A stretch of 64,000 nucleotides of DNA, taken from positions 62,001 through 126,000 of the forward strand of contig CAWAVV010000003.1 of NCBI GenBank assembly GCA_963785565.1. Reading direction: 5' to 3'. This stretch comes from AP-15 sp963785565. GTDB taxonomy: Bacteria > Pseudomonadota > Alphaproteobacteria > ATCC43930 > CGMCC-115725. The position numbers were made by a program, and so were the translations under genes. Below are positions 42,657-51,982 of this stretch, piece by piece (positions within the stretch are counted from its first letter, which is position 1; the number at the start of each line of letters is the position of its first letter). Under the pieces are notes generated by a model, which ran no database searches, was not told the origin of the DNA, and saw only the letters and a list, made by a program, of their open reading frames with translations.

Positions 42657-44276
42657 TCACTCTGGTTTATCCAGCCAAATCCTCGCCAGATCCTGATTGA
42701 TGAAATGGGTCGGGGCGATCTTAAAGCCCTTCACATAAGAGCGATAGGGCACGATCCGGTACCACCACAATAACCAGATCTCGTGCGCCTGGTCATCGAG
42801 CAGGTATTTTTCGAGCCGGCGCATCAAGACGCGCTGTTTTGCCGGGTCGGTTTCGTGAAGCATCTGCTGGTAGAGCGCGACCTCGGTGTCATCCTGGTAA
42901 TGCGCGTAGTTTTCGGCATCGACCGATTCCGGCAGGAATTTCTGGACATCGAGCAGCGGGTTGACCAGCCCATGGCCGGGGGCCTCGAGTACGACATCGA
43001 AATTGCCGCTGCGCATCGCTTCGAACCACGGCCCGGTCGGCTCGACACGCTGGGTTACGTGCAGCCCGACTTTGCTCCACTGGTCGATCAGCCAGGTCGC
43101 GACGTATTTGTAGGGCTGGTCGACATTGCGGTTGAGCAGCTCGAAGGAGAGCCCCTCGGCCCCCGCTTCCTTCAGCAGGCGCCTCGCCTCGGCCCGTGAT
43201 TTCTCGATGTCGGGCCAATAGCCGGCGATCTGTTCGAGTTCCGGTTTCGTAGCAGCGAGCGGCGAGCCGGGGAAGACGATGCCGCCCACGGTGTGGACGA
43301 TCGCGATCTTCGACAATCCGGGTGCGCTGCCCCAACGGTCGATCGCCAGGCTCAATGCCCGCCGAACCCGCGGGTCGTCGAACGGCTTCTTCTTGTGGTT
43401 CGGCGTCACCGCGCTGCCGACGTTCCAATCGCCCTCCTGCACCGTGATCTTGTCGCCGAGGGCATTTACCAGCTCGTCGCGCGCCGCCGGCGGCATGCCG
43501 CGGAACTCGATCGCCGCGCGATCGCTGCGGATCGCGGCGACCCGCACCGACTGCTTGTCGGCGAAGATGCCGGTGAAGCCGTCGAGATAGGGCAAACCCT
43601 TGACGTAATAATCCGGGTTCCTCACCCCCTTGATCGATTGGCCGGTCTCGTAGGCGACGAATTTGAACGGGCCCGAGCCCATGACGTGCGTCTCGTACCA
43701 GCGCGGGTTCTTGTCGAGGATCGCCTTCTCGTAGATCCAGTTGAACGGGTCGGCGAGCGCCGGCAGAAACGCGCTGGTGGCGAATTTCAGGCGGAAGACG
43801 ACGGTCGTCGGATCGGGCGCCTCGATCTTGTCGATCATCAGGTAGTTGCTGGCGCGCGCGCTCAACACGCCGTTCGGCGGAAACGCGATCTCGTCAAAGC
43901 TGGCGGCGACGTCCCGGGCGGTCAGCGGCGAGCCGTCGGTGAATTTGACGCCGTCGCGGATCTTGAAGGCGTAGGTCTTGCCGCCGTCGGTCGGCTGGGG
44001 CATCGCCGTACACAAATCGCAGACGATATCCGTCGTCGAGGATGGATTGTCCGGGTTGATGCGGACCAAGACGCTGTAAAAGGGTGCGATCGCATGCACG
44101 GTCGCATAAGTGCTCTCGCGGTGCCCGTCAAAGCTCGGCGGCGCGTCGGCCGGGATCATATAGGTCAGATTGCCGCCGCGCTTTGGGGCCTCCTCTTCAG
44201 CACCCGACGCTGCCGCCGCAATCAGGCCGAGAACCGCGGTAAATACCGCGGTCTTGAACGCCAGCCCCGTTCGCAT
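42657..44276 (-). CDS. ABC transporter solute-binding protein 3 (SBP family 5)
   Basis: 539 residues from ATG 44276 (MRTGLAFKTAVFTAVLGLIA, signal peptide), preceded by AGGAAAACAG; the frame extends ten codons further without purpose. Same architecture as the neighbours: RESTYATVHAIAPFYSVLV, CxxC in VCDLCTAMPQPTDGG, and an ending in INQDLARIWLDK. Divergence is concentrated in the middle, as expected if ligand specificity differs. Confidence 0.92.
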   Translation of the reverse strand: MRTGLAFKTAVFTAVLGLIAAAASGAEEEAPKRGGNLTYMIPADAPPSFDGHRESTYATVHAIAPFYSVLVRINPDNPSSTTDIVCDLCTAMPQPTDGGKTYAFKIRDGVKFTDGSPLTARDVAASFDEIAFPPNGVLSARASNYLMIDKIEAPDPTTVVFRLKFATSAFLPALADPFNWIYEKAILDKNPRWYETHVMGSGPFKFVAYETGQSIKGVRNPDYYVKGLPYLDGFTGIFADKQSVRVAAIRSDRAAIEFRGMPPAARDELVNALGDKITVQEGDWNVGSAVTPNHKKKPFDDPRVRRALSLAIDRWGSAPGLSKIAIVHTVGGIVFPGSPLAATKPELEQIAGYWPDIEKSRAEARRLLKEAGAEGLSFELLNRNVDQPYKYVATWLIDQWSKVGLHVTQRVEPTGPWFEAMRSGNFDVVLEAPGHGLVNPLLDVQKFLPESVDAENYAHYQDDTEVALYQQMLHETDPAKQRVLMRRLEKYLLDDQAHEIWLLWWYRIVPYRSYVKGFKIAPTHFINQDLARIWLDKPE

Positions 44277-44631
44277 CTGTTTTCCTGCAAGCAGCCATGC
44301 CGTCACCCCCGCGGCAGCGGGGGTCCAGGCGCAGCCAGCGATACCTCGGATCTGGGTTCCCGCTTTCGCGCAGGTTTGTCCGGGGAAAATGGTGGTACAA
44401 TTTCTCGGCGTTTCGTCGATGTTGGAGACGACTGGAGATCGTCTTGCCCGGCCTTGTGCCGGGTATCCACGCCTTCATCACCGGCGCCAAAGGACGTGGA
44501 TGGCCGGGACAAGCCCGGCCAAGACGAAAAACACGGCTGCAATTCAATCTTCGCGGTCACCGCCTGCTTTCCCGAGACAAACCTGCGCTTTCGCGGGAAC
44601 GACAAAATAAAAGACTTCATGCTCTCTCTGA
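44277..44631. repeat. 355-bp intergenic region filled with three palindromic repeats
   Basis: No gene. It holds a CCCGCGGCAGCGGG / CCCGCTTTCGCG element at about 44301-44375, a different inverted pair at 44439-44527 (TCGTCTTGCCCGGCCTTGTG matched by GCCCGGCCAAGACGA), and a half element CTGCGCTTTCGCGGGAACGA near 44583-44602. Insertion between binding-protein paralogues 4 and 3 could attenuate or process the operon transcript (inference). Confidence 0.75.
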
Positions 44632-46245
44632 TTATTTATCCAGCCAAATCGTCGCCAGATCCTGGTTGAGGTAATGGCTCGGGCTGATCTTCCAGCCCTT
44701 CACATAAGACCGGGAAGGAATGATCCGGTTCCACCATACGACCCATATTTCGTGGGCTTGGTCGTCAATGACGTATTTTTCGAATTCGCGCATCAAGGCG
44801 CGCTGCTTGGCAAAGTCGGTCTCGCGCAGCAATTTCCCATAGAGGTTCACTTCTTGCTGGTCGTCGTAGTAACCGTAATTCGCCTCGTAGACCGAACTCG
44901 GCAGGTACGCCTGGACATCGAGAATCGGGTTTGGCACCCCGTGACAATTCGCTTGCAGGACAATCTGGAAGTTGCCGGTCCGCAGCGCATCCAGTTCCGG
45001 GCCGGTAGGCATCACCCGTTGCGTCACGTGGAGCCCGATCTTGCTCCACTGGTCGATCAGCCATGTGCCGACGTATTTGTAGGGTTGGTCGACGCCCCGG
45101 TTCAAAAGCTCGAAGCTGAGCCCTTCGGCTCCGGCCTCCTTCAACAATCGCCGCGCCTCGGCGCGCGACTTCTCGATGTCGGGCCAATATCCGGCGGTCT
45201 GCTCGAGCTCCTCCTTGGTCGCCGCCAGCGGCGAGCCGGGGAAGACGATGCCGCCGACAGTGCGCACAATCGCGATCTTGGCGAGCGCGGGCGCACCGTG
45301 CCAACGGTCTATCGCCAGGCTGAGCGCGCGGCGCACCCGGGCGTCGTCGAACGGCTTGTGTTTATGGTTGGGGACTATAAGGCTGCCGCAATTCCAATCG
45401 CTCTCCTGGACCGTGATTTTGTCGCCGAGGGCCCTGACGAGTTCGTCGCGCGCCGCCGGCGGCATACCGCGAAACTCGATCGCGGCGCGGTCGGCGCGAA
45501 TGGCGTCGACCCGGACGGCCTGCTTATCGGCAAAAATGGCGGTGAAACCGTCGAGATAAGGCAAGCCCTTGCGATAATAATCAGGGTTTCGCACCCCTTT
45601 GACCGATTGGCCGGTCTCGTATTCGGCAAATTTGAACGGCCCCGAGCCAACGACGTTCTTTTCGTACCAGCGCGGATCTTTGTCGAGTGTCTTCTTCTGA
45701 TAGATAAAGGTGAACGGATCGGCGAGCGCCGGCAGAAAAGCGTTGGTCGCGAACTGGAGATGAAAGACCACCGTCGTCGGGTCGGGGGCCTCGATCTTGT
45801 CGACCATCTGGTACCAGCTCTGGCGCGGGCTCAACACGCCCTTGGGCGGGTGAACAATGTGCTCCCAGCTCGCCGCCACATCCGCCGCCGTCAGCGGCGA
45901 CCCATCGTGGAACCTGACCCCGTCGCGGATCTTGAAGGTATACGTCTTGCCACCATCGGTCGGCTGCGGCATCGCTGTGCATAGATCGCAGACAAAGTCG
46001 GTGGTCGATGATGGGTTTTCCGGGTTGATTCGGATCAGCACGCTGTAAAAGGGCGCCATCGCCTGCAAGGTCGCGAAAGTGCCCTCGCGGTGTCCGTCGA
46101 AGCTCGGCGGCGCGTCCGCCGGGATCATGTAGGTCAAGGTTCCGCCGCGCTTGGGGGCTTCCTCCTCGGTCGCCGGCGCCGCCATGGCCGCGGTCGCCAA
46201 GACGGTGGCCAACCCTGCCGCCCACATACTCCATCCGATTTTCAT
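44632..46245 (-). CDS. ABC transporter solute-binding protein 4 (SBP family 5)
   Basis: 537 residues from ATG 46245 (MKIGWSMWAAGLATVLATAA) with the strong ribosome site GGGAGGAAAG. Features shared with the other three: TEEEAPKRGGTLTYMIPADA, CxxC in VCDLCTAMPQPTDGG, YQMVDKIEAPDPTTVVFHL, and C-terminal LNQDLATIWLDK. It is first of the three consecutive binding-protein genes, 25 bases downstream of the DppD-like ATPase. Confidence 0.93.
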   Translation of the reverse strand: MKIGWSMWAAGLATVLATAAMAAPATEEEAPKRGGTLTYMIPADAPPSFDGHREGTFATLQAMAPFYSVLIRINPENPSSTTDFVCDLCTAMPQPTDGGKTYTFKIRDGVRFHDGSPLTAADVAASWEHIVHPPKGVLSPRQSWYQMVDKIEAPDPTTVVFHLQFATNAFLPALADPFTFIYQKKTLDKDPRWYEKNVVGSGPFKFAEYETGQSVKGVRNPDYYRKGLPYLDGFTAIFADKQAVRVDAIRADRAAIEFRGMPPAARDELVRALGDKITVQESDWNCGSLIVPNHKHKPFDDARVRRALSLAIDRWHGAPALAKIAIVRTVGGIVFPGSPLAATKEELEQTAGYWPDIEKSRAEARRLLKEAGAEGLSFELLNRGVDQPYKYVGTWLIDQWSKIGLHVTQRVMPTGPELDALRTGNFQIVLQANCHGVPNPILDVQAYLPSSVYEANYGYYDDQQEVNLYGKLLRETDFAKQRALMREFEKYVIDDQAHEIWVVWWNRIIPSRSYVKGWKISPSHYLNQDLATIWLDK

Positions 46246-46270
46246 TCTTTCCTCCCGTTGTCTTTTTCGG

Positions 46271-47305
46271 TCAGGAATCGCCAACGCCGCCGGCCAGCTG
46301 GCGCCCCTGCACCGCCGTCTTTTCGACTGCGGTCTCGCTGCTGCGGAAGCACGCGGCGAGATGTGGCCCCTGCCCCGCCATTTCGAGCGCCGGCCGCTTC
46401 CGGGCGCAGACCTCGATCGCGAACCGGCAGCGCGGCCGGAACGCGCAACCCTCGTCGAGCCGGGTCAGATCGGGCGGTTGGCCCTCGACCGGGTCGAGCC
46501 GCGCCTGGCGCGGGCGGTCGAGCCGCGGAACCGAGCGCAGCAGCGCGATCGTATAGGGATGCCGCGGATCGTGGTAGATCGCCGCCGCCGGCCCGCTCTC
46601 GACAATGCGGCCGGCATACATGACGTTGACCCGGTTGGCATAGCGCGCGACCACCCCGAGATTGTGGGTGATGATGATCAGCGCCACGTCGAGCCGGCGG
46701 GTCAATTCCTTCATCAATTCGAGGATCTGCGCTTGAATGGTCACGTCGAGCGCGGTCGTCGGCTCGTCGGCGATGATCAGCTTGGGGTCGCAGGCGATCG
46801 CGATCGCGATCATGATCCGCTGCCGCATGCCGCCCGACAACTGGTGGGGATACTGCTTCAGGCGGCGCATCGGGTCGGCGATCCCAACCAGCCCCAACAA
46901 TTCGACGGCTCGTTTTTGCGCGGCGGACCGGTCGGCGCCGCGGTGCTGTTCGAGGGTCTCGGTGATCTGCCGGCCGATCGTCAGCACCGGGTTCAGCGAC
47001 GTCATCGGCTCCTGAAAGATCATGCCGATATCGCCGCCGCGCACCTGGCGCATCGCCTCGCTCGAAAGCCGCAACAGGTCGCGCCCGGCAAACAGGATCT
47101 CGCCCTGCGTGACCCGGCCGGGCGGGTCGGGGATCAGGCGCAGCAACGACAGAGCCCCAGCGGTCTTGCCTGAGCCGCTCTCGCCGACGATCGCCACCGT
47201 TTCACCACGCTCGACGGTGTACGAGATGCCGTCGACTGCCGGCACGATGCCGGCGCCGGTGCGAAACTCGGTGTGCAGATTTCTGACTTCGAGCAGTGCC
47301 GGCAA
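46271..47305 (-). CDS. ABC transporter ATP-binding protein (DppD/OppD-like)
   Basis: 344 residues: Walker A GESGSGKTAGAL, signature QLSGGMRQRIMIAIAIACDP, Walker B KLIIADEPTTALDV, H-loop IITHNLGVVARY, and the oligopeptide C-terminal Cys block CAFRPRCRFAIEVCARKRP. TTG at 47305 (MPALLEVRNLHTEF) is favoured by the upstream AAGGAGG; a longer TTG-initiated version from 47398 would add about 31 atypical residues. First gene of the ABC operon, divergent from the ECF sigma gene. Confidence 0.93.
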   Translation of the reverse strand: MPALLEVRNLHTEFRTGAGIVPAVDGISYTVERGETVAIVGESGSGKTAGALSLLRLIPDPPGRVTQGEILFAGRDLLRLSSEAMRQVRGGDIGMIFQEPMTSLNPVLTIGRQITETLEQHRGADRSAAQKRAVELLGLVGIADPMRRLKQYPHQLSGGMRQRIMIAIAIACDPKLIIADEPTTALDVTIQAQILELMKELTRRLDVALIIITHNLGVVARYANRVNVMYAGRIVESGPAAAIYHDPRHPYTIALLRSVPRLDRPRQARLDPVEGQPPDLTRLDEGCAFRPRCRFAIEVCARKRPALEMAGQGPHLAACFRSSETAVEKTAVQGRQLAGGVGDS

Positions 47306-47531
47306 AACGTCCGCCTCCTTCCTCCCGTCCACAACGCCGAGCCTTTTCTTCTTGTCGCGATCGAGCTGTGTGGTATCGACCGCCGTACCCCCTGTCAACC
47401 ACCGGCAACGACCCTCTCTGCGCCGCTCGGGTTCGGACTTTAATGCAGTTAGACCTATCCTGTGTCAGGTTCGCGAAAGTCTTTCGCCTCCATCGGCATT
47501 ACGCCGACCGCCCCTCGTCGCCTCCGACATC

Positions 47532-48098
47532 GTGAAACCCGTCAAACCCCAATCGGGGCAGGACGCGCCCTTGCCGCTCGAACAGCTACTCCGCCGAACC
47601 GCCCGGCGGGACCGGGCCGCGTTTGCCGCGCTCTATGCGCGGACGGCGGCGAAACTATTTGGCATCGCCCTGCAAATCATGCGGCAGAAAGAATGGGCCG
47701 AAGAGGTATTGCAGGAGAGCTTTGTCGCGGTGTGGCAGCGCGCGGAAGATTACGACCCGGCGCGGGGCTCGGCGATGGGGTGGCTGGTGACAATCGTGCG
47801 CCATAGCGCAATCGACCAGCTGCGCCGCGGCAGCGCTCGGCCGGAGAGCCGCAGCGCTCCCGAGGAGGCGCTGCTGGCGCTGATCTCGCCAGACAGCGCC
47901 GACAGCCGCGTCGAACTCGGAGCTTTGCAGCGCTGCCTCGACGAACTCGAACTGGAGCCGCGCCGCGCTGTGCTGCTGGCCTATTGCTACGGGCTGAGCC
48001 GCGACGAGTTGGCGATCCGTCTCGCCGTCCCGGTCGGCACGGTCAAGAGCTGGCTGCGGCGCAGCCTCGAACGCTTGAAGCGGTGTCTCGACGGATGA
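47532..48098 (+). CDS. ECF-type RNA polymerase sigma factor
   Basis: 188 residues. Region 2 is DRAAFAALYARTAAKLFGIA through EWAEEVLQESFVAVWQRAED and GWLVTIVRHSAIDQLRR; region 4 is LEPRRAVLLAYCYGLSRDEL with VGTVKSWLRRSLERLKRCL. It starts at GTG 47532; the frame is open far upstream without sigma similarity. It overlaps the anti-sigma gene by 4 bases (ATGA). The sigma / RskA-like anti-sigma / fasciclin order parallels the mycobacterial SigK-RskA-MPT70/83 arrangement and known proteobacterial equivalents. Confidence 0.93.
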   Translation: MKPVKPQSGQDAPLPLEQLLRRTARRDRAAFAALYARTAAKLFGIALQIMRQKEWAEEVLQESFVAVWQRAEDYDPARGSAMGWLVTIVRHSAIDQLRRGSARPESRSAPEEALLALISPDSADSRVELGALQRCLDELELEPRRAVLLAYCYGLSRDELAIRLAVPVGTVKSWLRRSLERLKRCLDG

Positions 48099-48796
48099 GG
48101 TACGACAGCCCGGAATTGCGCGAGCGGCTCGCCGCCGAATACCTGCTCGGTACCATGCCGAGCCGGTCCCGGAGGCGGTTCGAGCGTTTGATGGCGGCCG
48201 ATCCGGCGCTGGCGCGGATGGTTGGAGATTGGGCCGACCGGTTTTCCCCGCTCGACGACGCGACGCCAGCCGAGGAGCCCCCCGCCTATGTCTGGCGTGC
48301 GGTCGAAAGGCGCATCGCAGGCGTCCCGGTCCCATCAGTGTTGTCGGCGTCGTGGCGCCGATGGTTTGATTCGCTGGCGTTCTGGCGGGGCCTTGCATTC
48401 GCCGGGAGCCTCTCGGCGGCGGCGCTGGCACTTTACCTCGCGGTCTTCCCGCGGCCAGTCCCGCCGAGCCTCGTCGCCGTGCTGGCCGGTCACGGCGGCC
48501 AGCCCGGTTGGATTGCAATCGCCGGTCCGAGGAAGGACGAGGTCAGCTTTTCGGCGGTCTCCCCGCAAGCCGAAAACAAACCCCACGCCTTTGAATTGTG
48601 GGGCATCGCCGGCGGGCCGCCGCGTCCGCTCGGCCTGTTGCCGCAGCAGCCCGGAGGCGCCGTTATCTTGCGCTCGGCGCAACTACCGCCGCCCGGCGGT
48701 GTGCTCGCGGTCAGCTTCGAACCGCCGGGCGGCTCGCCGACCGGAGCGCCGACCGGCCCGGTTCTCTATCAAGGCAAGGTCCTGATCCGGCCCTGA
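48095..48796 (+). CDS. Anti-sigma factor, RskA-like
   Basis: 233 residues. A cytoplasmic N-terminal helical anti-sigma domain (LRERLAAEYLLGTMPSRSRR, then MAADPALARMVGDWADRFSP) is followed by a single membrane helix (LAFAGSLSAAALALYLAVF, about residues 100-118) and a periplasmic RskA-type C-terminal domain (HAFELWGIAGGPPRPLGLLP; LAVSFEPPGG). It binds and holds the preceding sigma factor until an envelope signal triggers proteolysis. ATG 48095 overlaps the sigma stop. Confidence 0.9.
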   Translation: MRYDSPELRERLAAEYLLGTMPSRSRRRFERLMAADPALARMVGDWADRFSPLDDATPAEEPPAYVWRAVERRIAGVPVPSVLSASWRRWFDSLAFWRGLAFAGSLSAAALALYLAVFPRPVPPSLVAVLAGHGGQPGWIAIAGPRKDEVSFSAVSPQAENKPHAFELWGIAGGPPRPLGLLPQQPGGAVILRSAQLPPPGGVLAVSFEPPGGSPTGAPTGPVLYQGKVLIRP

Positions 48797-48932
48797 GCCG
48801 CCCCGCGACACCCAAAAATCTTTCTCTGACCCCGCATCCAACTCTGCCGCCCCTGCGTAGAGGAAGCAGCGGCAGCTCCGCGGCGACCCCGCCGACGCCT
48901 TGCCGCCGGGCCCATCAGAGAGGATTTGCGTC

Positions 48933-49484
48933 ATGAATATCAGAATTTTGAGCGCCACCGCGGTGATCGCCTTGACGATCGGCGCCGGGGCGATGGCGGC
49001 GATGGACCCGATGGTCGGCGGCGCCCCGATGTACGTCAGCAAAAACATCGTACAGAACGCCGTCAACTCGAAGGACCACACCACCTTGGTGGCGGCGGTC
49101 AAGGCCGCCGGCCTCGTCCCCACCTTGGAAAGCCCCGGCCCGTTCACCGTCTTCGCCCCGACCAACGAAGCGTTCGCGGCGTTGCCGTCCGGCGCCGTCG
49201 ATACCCTGCTGAAGCCCGAGAACAAGGGCGACCTGACCAAGATCCTGACCTACCACGTCGTCCCCGGCCGCTATGACGCCGCGACGCTCGAACACGACGT
49301 ACGGGCGACCCCGGGCGGCAAGGTCTCGCTGAAGACCGCGGAAGGCGAGACCTTGATCGTCTCCGCGGGCGACAACAGCCTGTGGATCACCGATCAGAAG
49401 GGCAACACCGCCCAAGTCACGATCCCCGACGTCTACCAGTCGAACGGCGTCATCATGGTCGTCAACAAAGTATTGATGCCTTAG
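48933..49484 (+). CDS. Exported fasciclin (FAS1) domain protein
   Basis: 183 residues with signal peptide MNIRILSATAVIALTIGAGA. One FAS1 domain: HTTLVAAVKAAGLVPTLESP, FTVFAPTNEAFAALPSG, ILTYHVVPGRYDAATL and the C-terminal SNGVIMVVNKVLMP. FAS1 proteins mediate adhesion or protein contacts outside the membrane. Start ATG 48933 follows AGAGAGGATTTGCGTC. The 136-base gap after the anti-sigma gene may carry a promoter read by the upstream sigma factor; no box is assigned. Confidence 0.93.
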   Translation: MNIRILSATAVIALTIGAGAMAAMDPMVGGAPMYVSKNIVQNAVNSKDHTTLVAAVKAAGLVPTLESPGPFTVFAPTNEAFAALPSGAVDTLLKPENKGDLTKILTYHVVPGRYDAATLEHDVRATPGGKVSLKTAEGETLIVSAGDNSLWITDQKGNTAQVTIPDVYQSNGVIMVVNKVLMP

Positions 49485-49611
49485 CCACGCGTCCGCGGCG
49501 CGGGTGAGCCATGGATGGTCACGTTCCGGATCCCTCGCTCCGCCATCTCGATGTAGCCCCGTTACGTAGTTGACGGCCGGCACAGCAACAACACCAGGAA
49601 AGGAGAGCACA

Positions 49612-49893
49612 GTGACAAACCTGACTCGACGCTGGTTTCTTCAGCAAACTCCGGTAGGCGCGGCGACACTCAGCTTGCTGCCCGCAATGCCGGCCTTCGC
49701 AGCTATTCGCCACTCGCCGGAAGCTGGGGCGGCCGAGCTATCCGCCACGTCTACCGGCTCCATGGTCGTCCATGTCAACAATGTCGCCACGGGCGAGATG
49801 ACGCTCCTCGTTGGCACGCGGGCGATCGTCCTTCGCGATCCCCGGATAGTTGCGAGCTTTTTAGATGCAACCCGCGAGGGGGGGAGCGCTTAG
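49612..49893 (+). CDS. Small Tat-signal protein of unknown function
   Basis: 93 residues from GTG 49612 after AAAGGAGAG. A twin-arginine signal TRRWFLQ with a hydrophobic stretch to PAFA indicates folded export. The mature part (about 63 residues, STGSMVVHVNNVATGEMTLL) is not recognised. Small proteins of this kind often accompany DUF4331 genes. It sits 39 bases upstream of the DUF4331 gene. Confidence 0.65.
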   Translation: MTNLTRRWFLQQTPVGAATLSLLPAMPAFAAIRHSPEAGAAELSATSTGSMVVHVNNVATGEMTLLVGTRAIVLRDPRIVASFLDATREGGSA

Positions 49894-49932
49894 CACCACC
49901 GCTCGTCTGCAAAGCAGAGGAAAGGAACAGAG

Positions 49933-51307
49933 ATGTCGTCCCATCGTGAAGCTCCCGAGATTTCCAAGGACCCGGTAGCGGACAACACCGACGTCTACGC
50001 GTTTGTGAGCCCGGATAATCCGAACATGGTCTCGTTGATCGCCAATTACATTCCTCTCGAAGGGCCCGCCGGCGGTCCGAACTTTTATGAATTCGGCGAT
50101 GATGTCCTTTATCAGATCCACATCGATAACAATGGCGATGGGGTCGCCGACATTACCTATCAATTCTTGTTCCAGACCACGCTGCAAAATCCAAACACTT
50201 TTCTGTACAACACCGGACCGATCGGCTCGCTCGACGATCCGAATTGGAATAAGCGTCAGTTGTATTCGGTCACGCGAGTGAAGAATGGCCGGGAGACTGT
50301 CTTGGCCGAGGCGTTGGCCTCTCCGCCCTGCAATATCGGACCGTTTTCCACGCCTGACTATGCGACACTCGCTCAGGATGCCGTCCACGTTCTGCCCAGT
50401 GGTGAAACGGTGTTCGCGGGGCAGCGGGCCGAGGGGTTCTATGTCGATTTGGGCTCGGTCTTCGACCTCGTCGATCTGCGACCGTTCCAGAACCTGCATG
50501 TCAATCCCTTGGCCGCCGCAGCGGGGGTCAATGGGACGAACAAGCTCAACGTCCATTCCATCGCCATCCAGCTGCCCAAGAGCATGCTGACTCGCGACGG
50601 CTCCACGCCCACGAATGTAAATGACCCACGCTCGACCATCGGCGTCTATGCTTCGGCGAGCCGGCAGACGGCGAGGGTTCTGGTGCCCAGCGGGCAGGGG
50701 CAGGTCGTCGAAGTCTGGACCCTTTGTGCAGGTTTCGCGGCTCGGCAGCCCGCTGTTCAACGAAGTCATGATTCCACTCGGACGGAAGGATTTTTGGAAC
50801 ACGCAGTCTCCCAAAAACGACAAGCAGTTCTTGACTTATGTCCAGCACCAGGAGGTGCCACAACGGCTGACGGAGTATTATCCGGGCGTGTTCCCCAATC
50901 TGGCCGCCTACAGCAAACCCCGATCGGACATGGTCGCCATCTTTCTCACCGGCATTCCGACAGGCATTATCGGCGGGTTCCAGAATTTCACCGGTCAAAC
51001 GCTTGCGGATCTGCTGCGGCTGAACATGGCCATCCCACCGGCGGCAACTCCAAACATTCTCGGCATCCTTGGAGGCGATCTCGCCGGGTTTCCCAATGGC
51101 CGCCGGGTGTTCGACGACGTCTTCACGATCGAATTGCGGGCGCTCGCCGGCGTCACCATCCCCCTGGTCGATCCGTCTTTCACCCCGGACGCGGCTTCAT
51201 CCGTCGTCACGGATGGCCTCGACCCCAGTAACATCAACTCTCCGTTTTTGACGAATTTCCCCTATCTGGGAACACCGTACTCCGGTTTCGACAACCCGGG
51301 TTCATAG
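49933..51307 (+). CDS. DUF4331 domain protein (one frameshift)
   Basis: Starts at ATG 49933 (MSSHREAPEISKDPVADNTD), the hallmark DUF4331 N-terminus. The first frame runs through DVLYQIHIDNNGDGVADITY and LNVHSIAIQLPKSML to about 50713. The second frame carries GPFVQVSRLGSPLFNEVMIP, DKQFLTYVQHQEVPQRLTEY and the C-terminal FPYLGTPYSGF. One extra base near 50713 explains the break; reconstructed length about 457 residues, normal. Function of DUF4331 is unknown; the SSHREAP and NNGDGVAD motifs could coordinate metal (inference). No signal peptide is seen. Confidence 0.88.
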
Positions 51308-51603
51308 TCTCTACGGCCCGTCCTCGGGTCGTTCACGCGACAAGTCCACAGCAGAAATTATCAGAAGGCCTCGCGGTGTTGGTGGGGACCAGACACTTGA
51401 CTCTGTGCTCGTCTTCCCGGCGAAGGCCGGGACCCACCGCTGCCGTAGATGCCGGCCGGCGCCGGTATGACGGGTGTGGGTACGATCGGTCAGGCGCAAT
51501 CGATGGCGACCACCCACCTTCGCCGGGGCAACCTGGAAAAGGGCCGCCGCAAATCGTGGAAGCAGGACGCTGACGAGAGAAGCGAGAAAAGGAGATTAGA
51601 CAA
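51308..51603. repeat. Intergenic region with a palindromic repeat
   Basis: 296 bases without a gene. Element at about 51408-51473: CTCGTCTTCCCGGCGAAGGC, then GCCGGCCGGCGCCGGTATGA; the same family lies at 53791-53855. A possible ribosome site AAGGAG precedes the next ATG at 51604. Confidence 0.65.
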
Positions 51604-51948
51604 ATGGCCGAGCAATATTCCGATCGGGTTCATCCCGAAACTGTCGTGCTGGATATTGGGCAGGATATTGGCGCGCTGATCATCTATACCGAGCTGGAGT
51701 TGCACGGTCGGGAAATCGAGGTCAGCCCACGCGGTAGCGCGCCGCGCGTCCATGTCGAGGTCTTGGAGCGCAGAATTAATGGCCGTGCGGTCTTCGCCGC
51801 GGTCTTTCCCGGGCTCCGTGCAGGGGACTACGACATTTGGGAAAACTCGGCGAACCCCGGCGGCGCCGTGACGATCGTCGGAGGTGAGGTTGTCAGCGTC
51901 GACTGGCGTCAACCGACGTCAGAGGCTCGCCGCCGGGGTCGAGATTGA
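51604..51948 (+). CDS. Conserved-looking protein of unknown function (114 residues)
   Basis: Starts at ATG 51604 after AAGGAG. No signal peptide or membrane helix. The N-terminal DRVHPETVVLDIGQDIGALI and the C-terminal YDIWENSANPGGAVTIVGGE with VVSVDW suggest a small beta-rich domain; I do not recognise the family. It overlaps or abuts the NiCoT gene depending on the start chosen, and codon use matches its neighbours, so it is probably genuine and co-transcribed with the transporter. Confidence 0.65.
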   Translation: MAEQYSDRVHPETVVLDIGQDIGALIIYTELELHGREIEVSPRGSAPRVHVEVLERRINGRAVFAAVFPGLRAGDYDIWENSANPGGAVTIVGGEVVSVDWRQPTSEARRRGRD

Positions 51949-51982
51949 TGCCTCGGCCCCCCGGCGCCCGCACGTGGATCGG

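Noticed and set aside
43293..44669. Long plus-strand open frames opposite the solute-binding proteins (also 44674-45984)
   Set aside because: They mirror each other only because the sense-strand paralogues are similar; translations have no recognisable domain and no ribosome sites.
47022..47531. N-terminal extension of the ECF sigma frame over the DppD-like gene
   Set aside because: No similarity to sigma factors and overlaps a well-supported opposite-strand ATPase.
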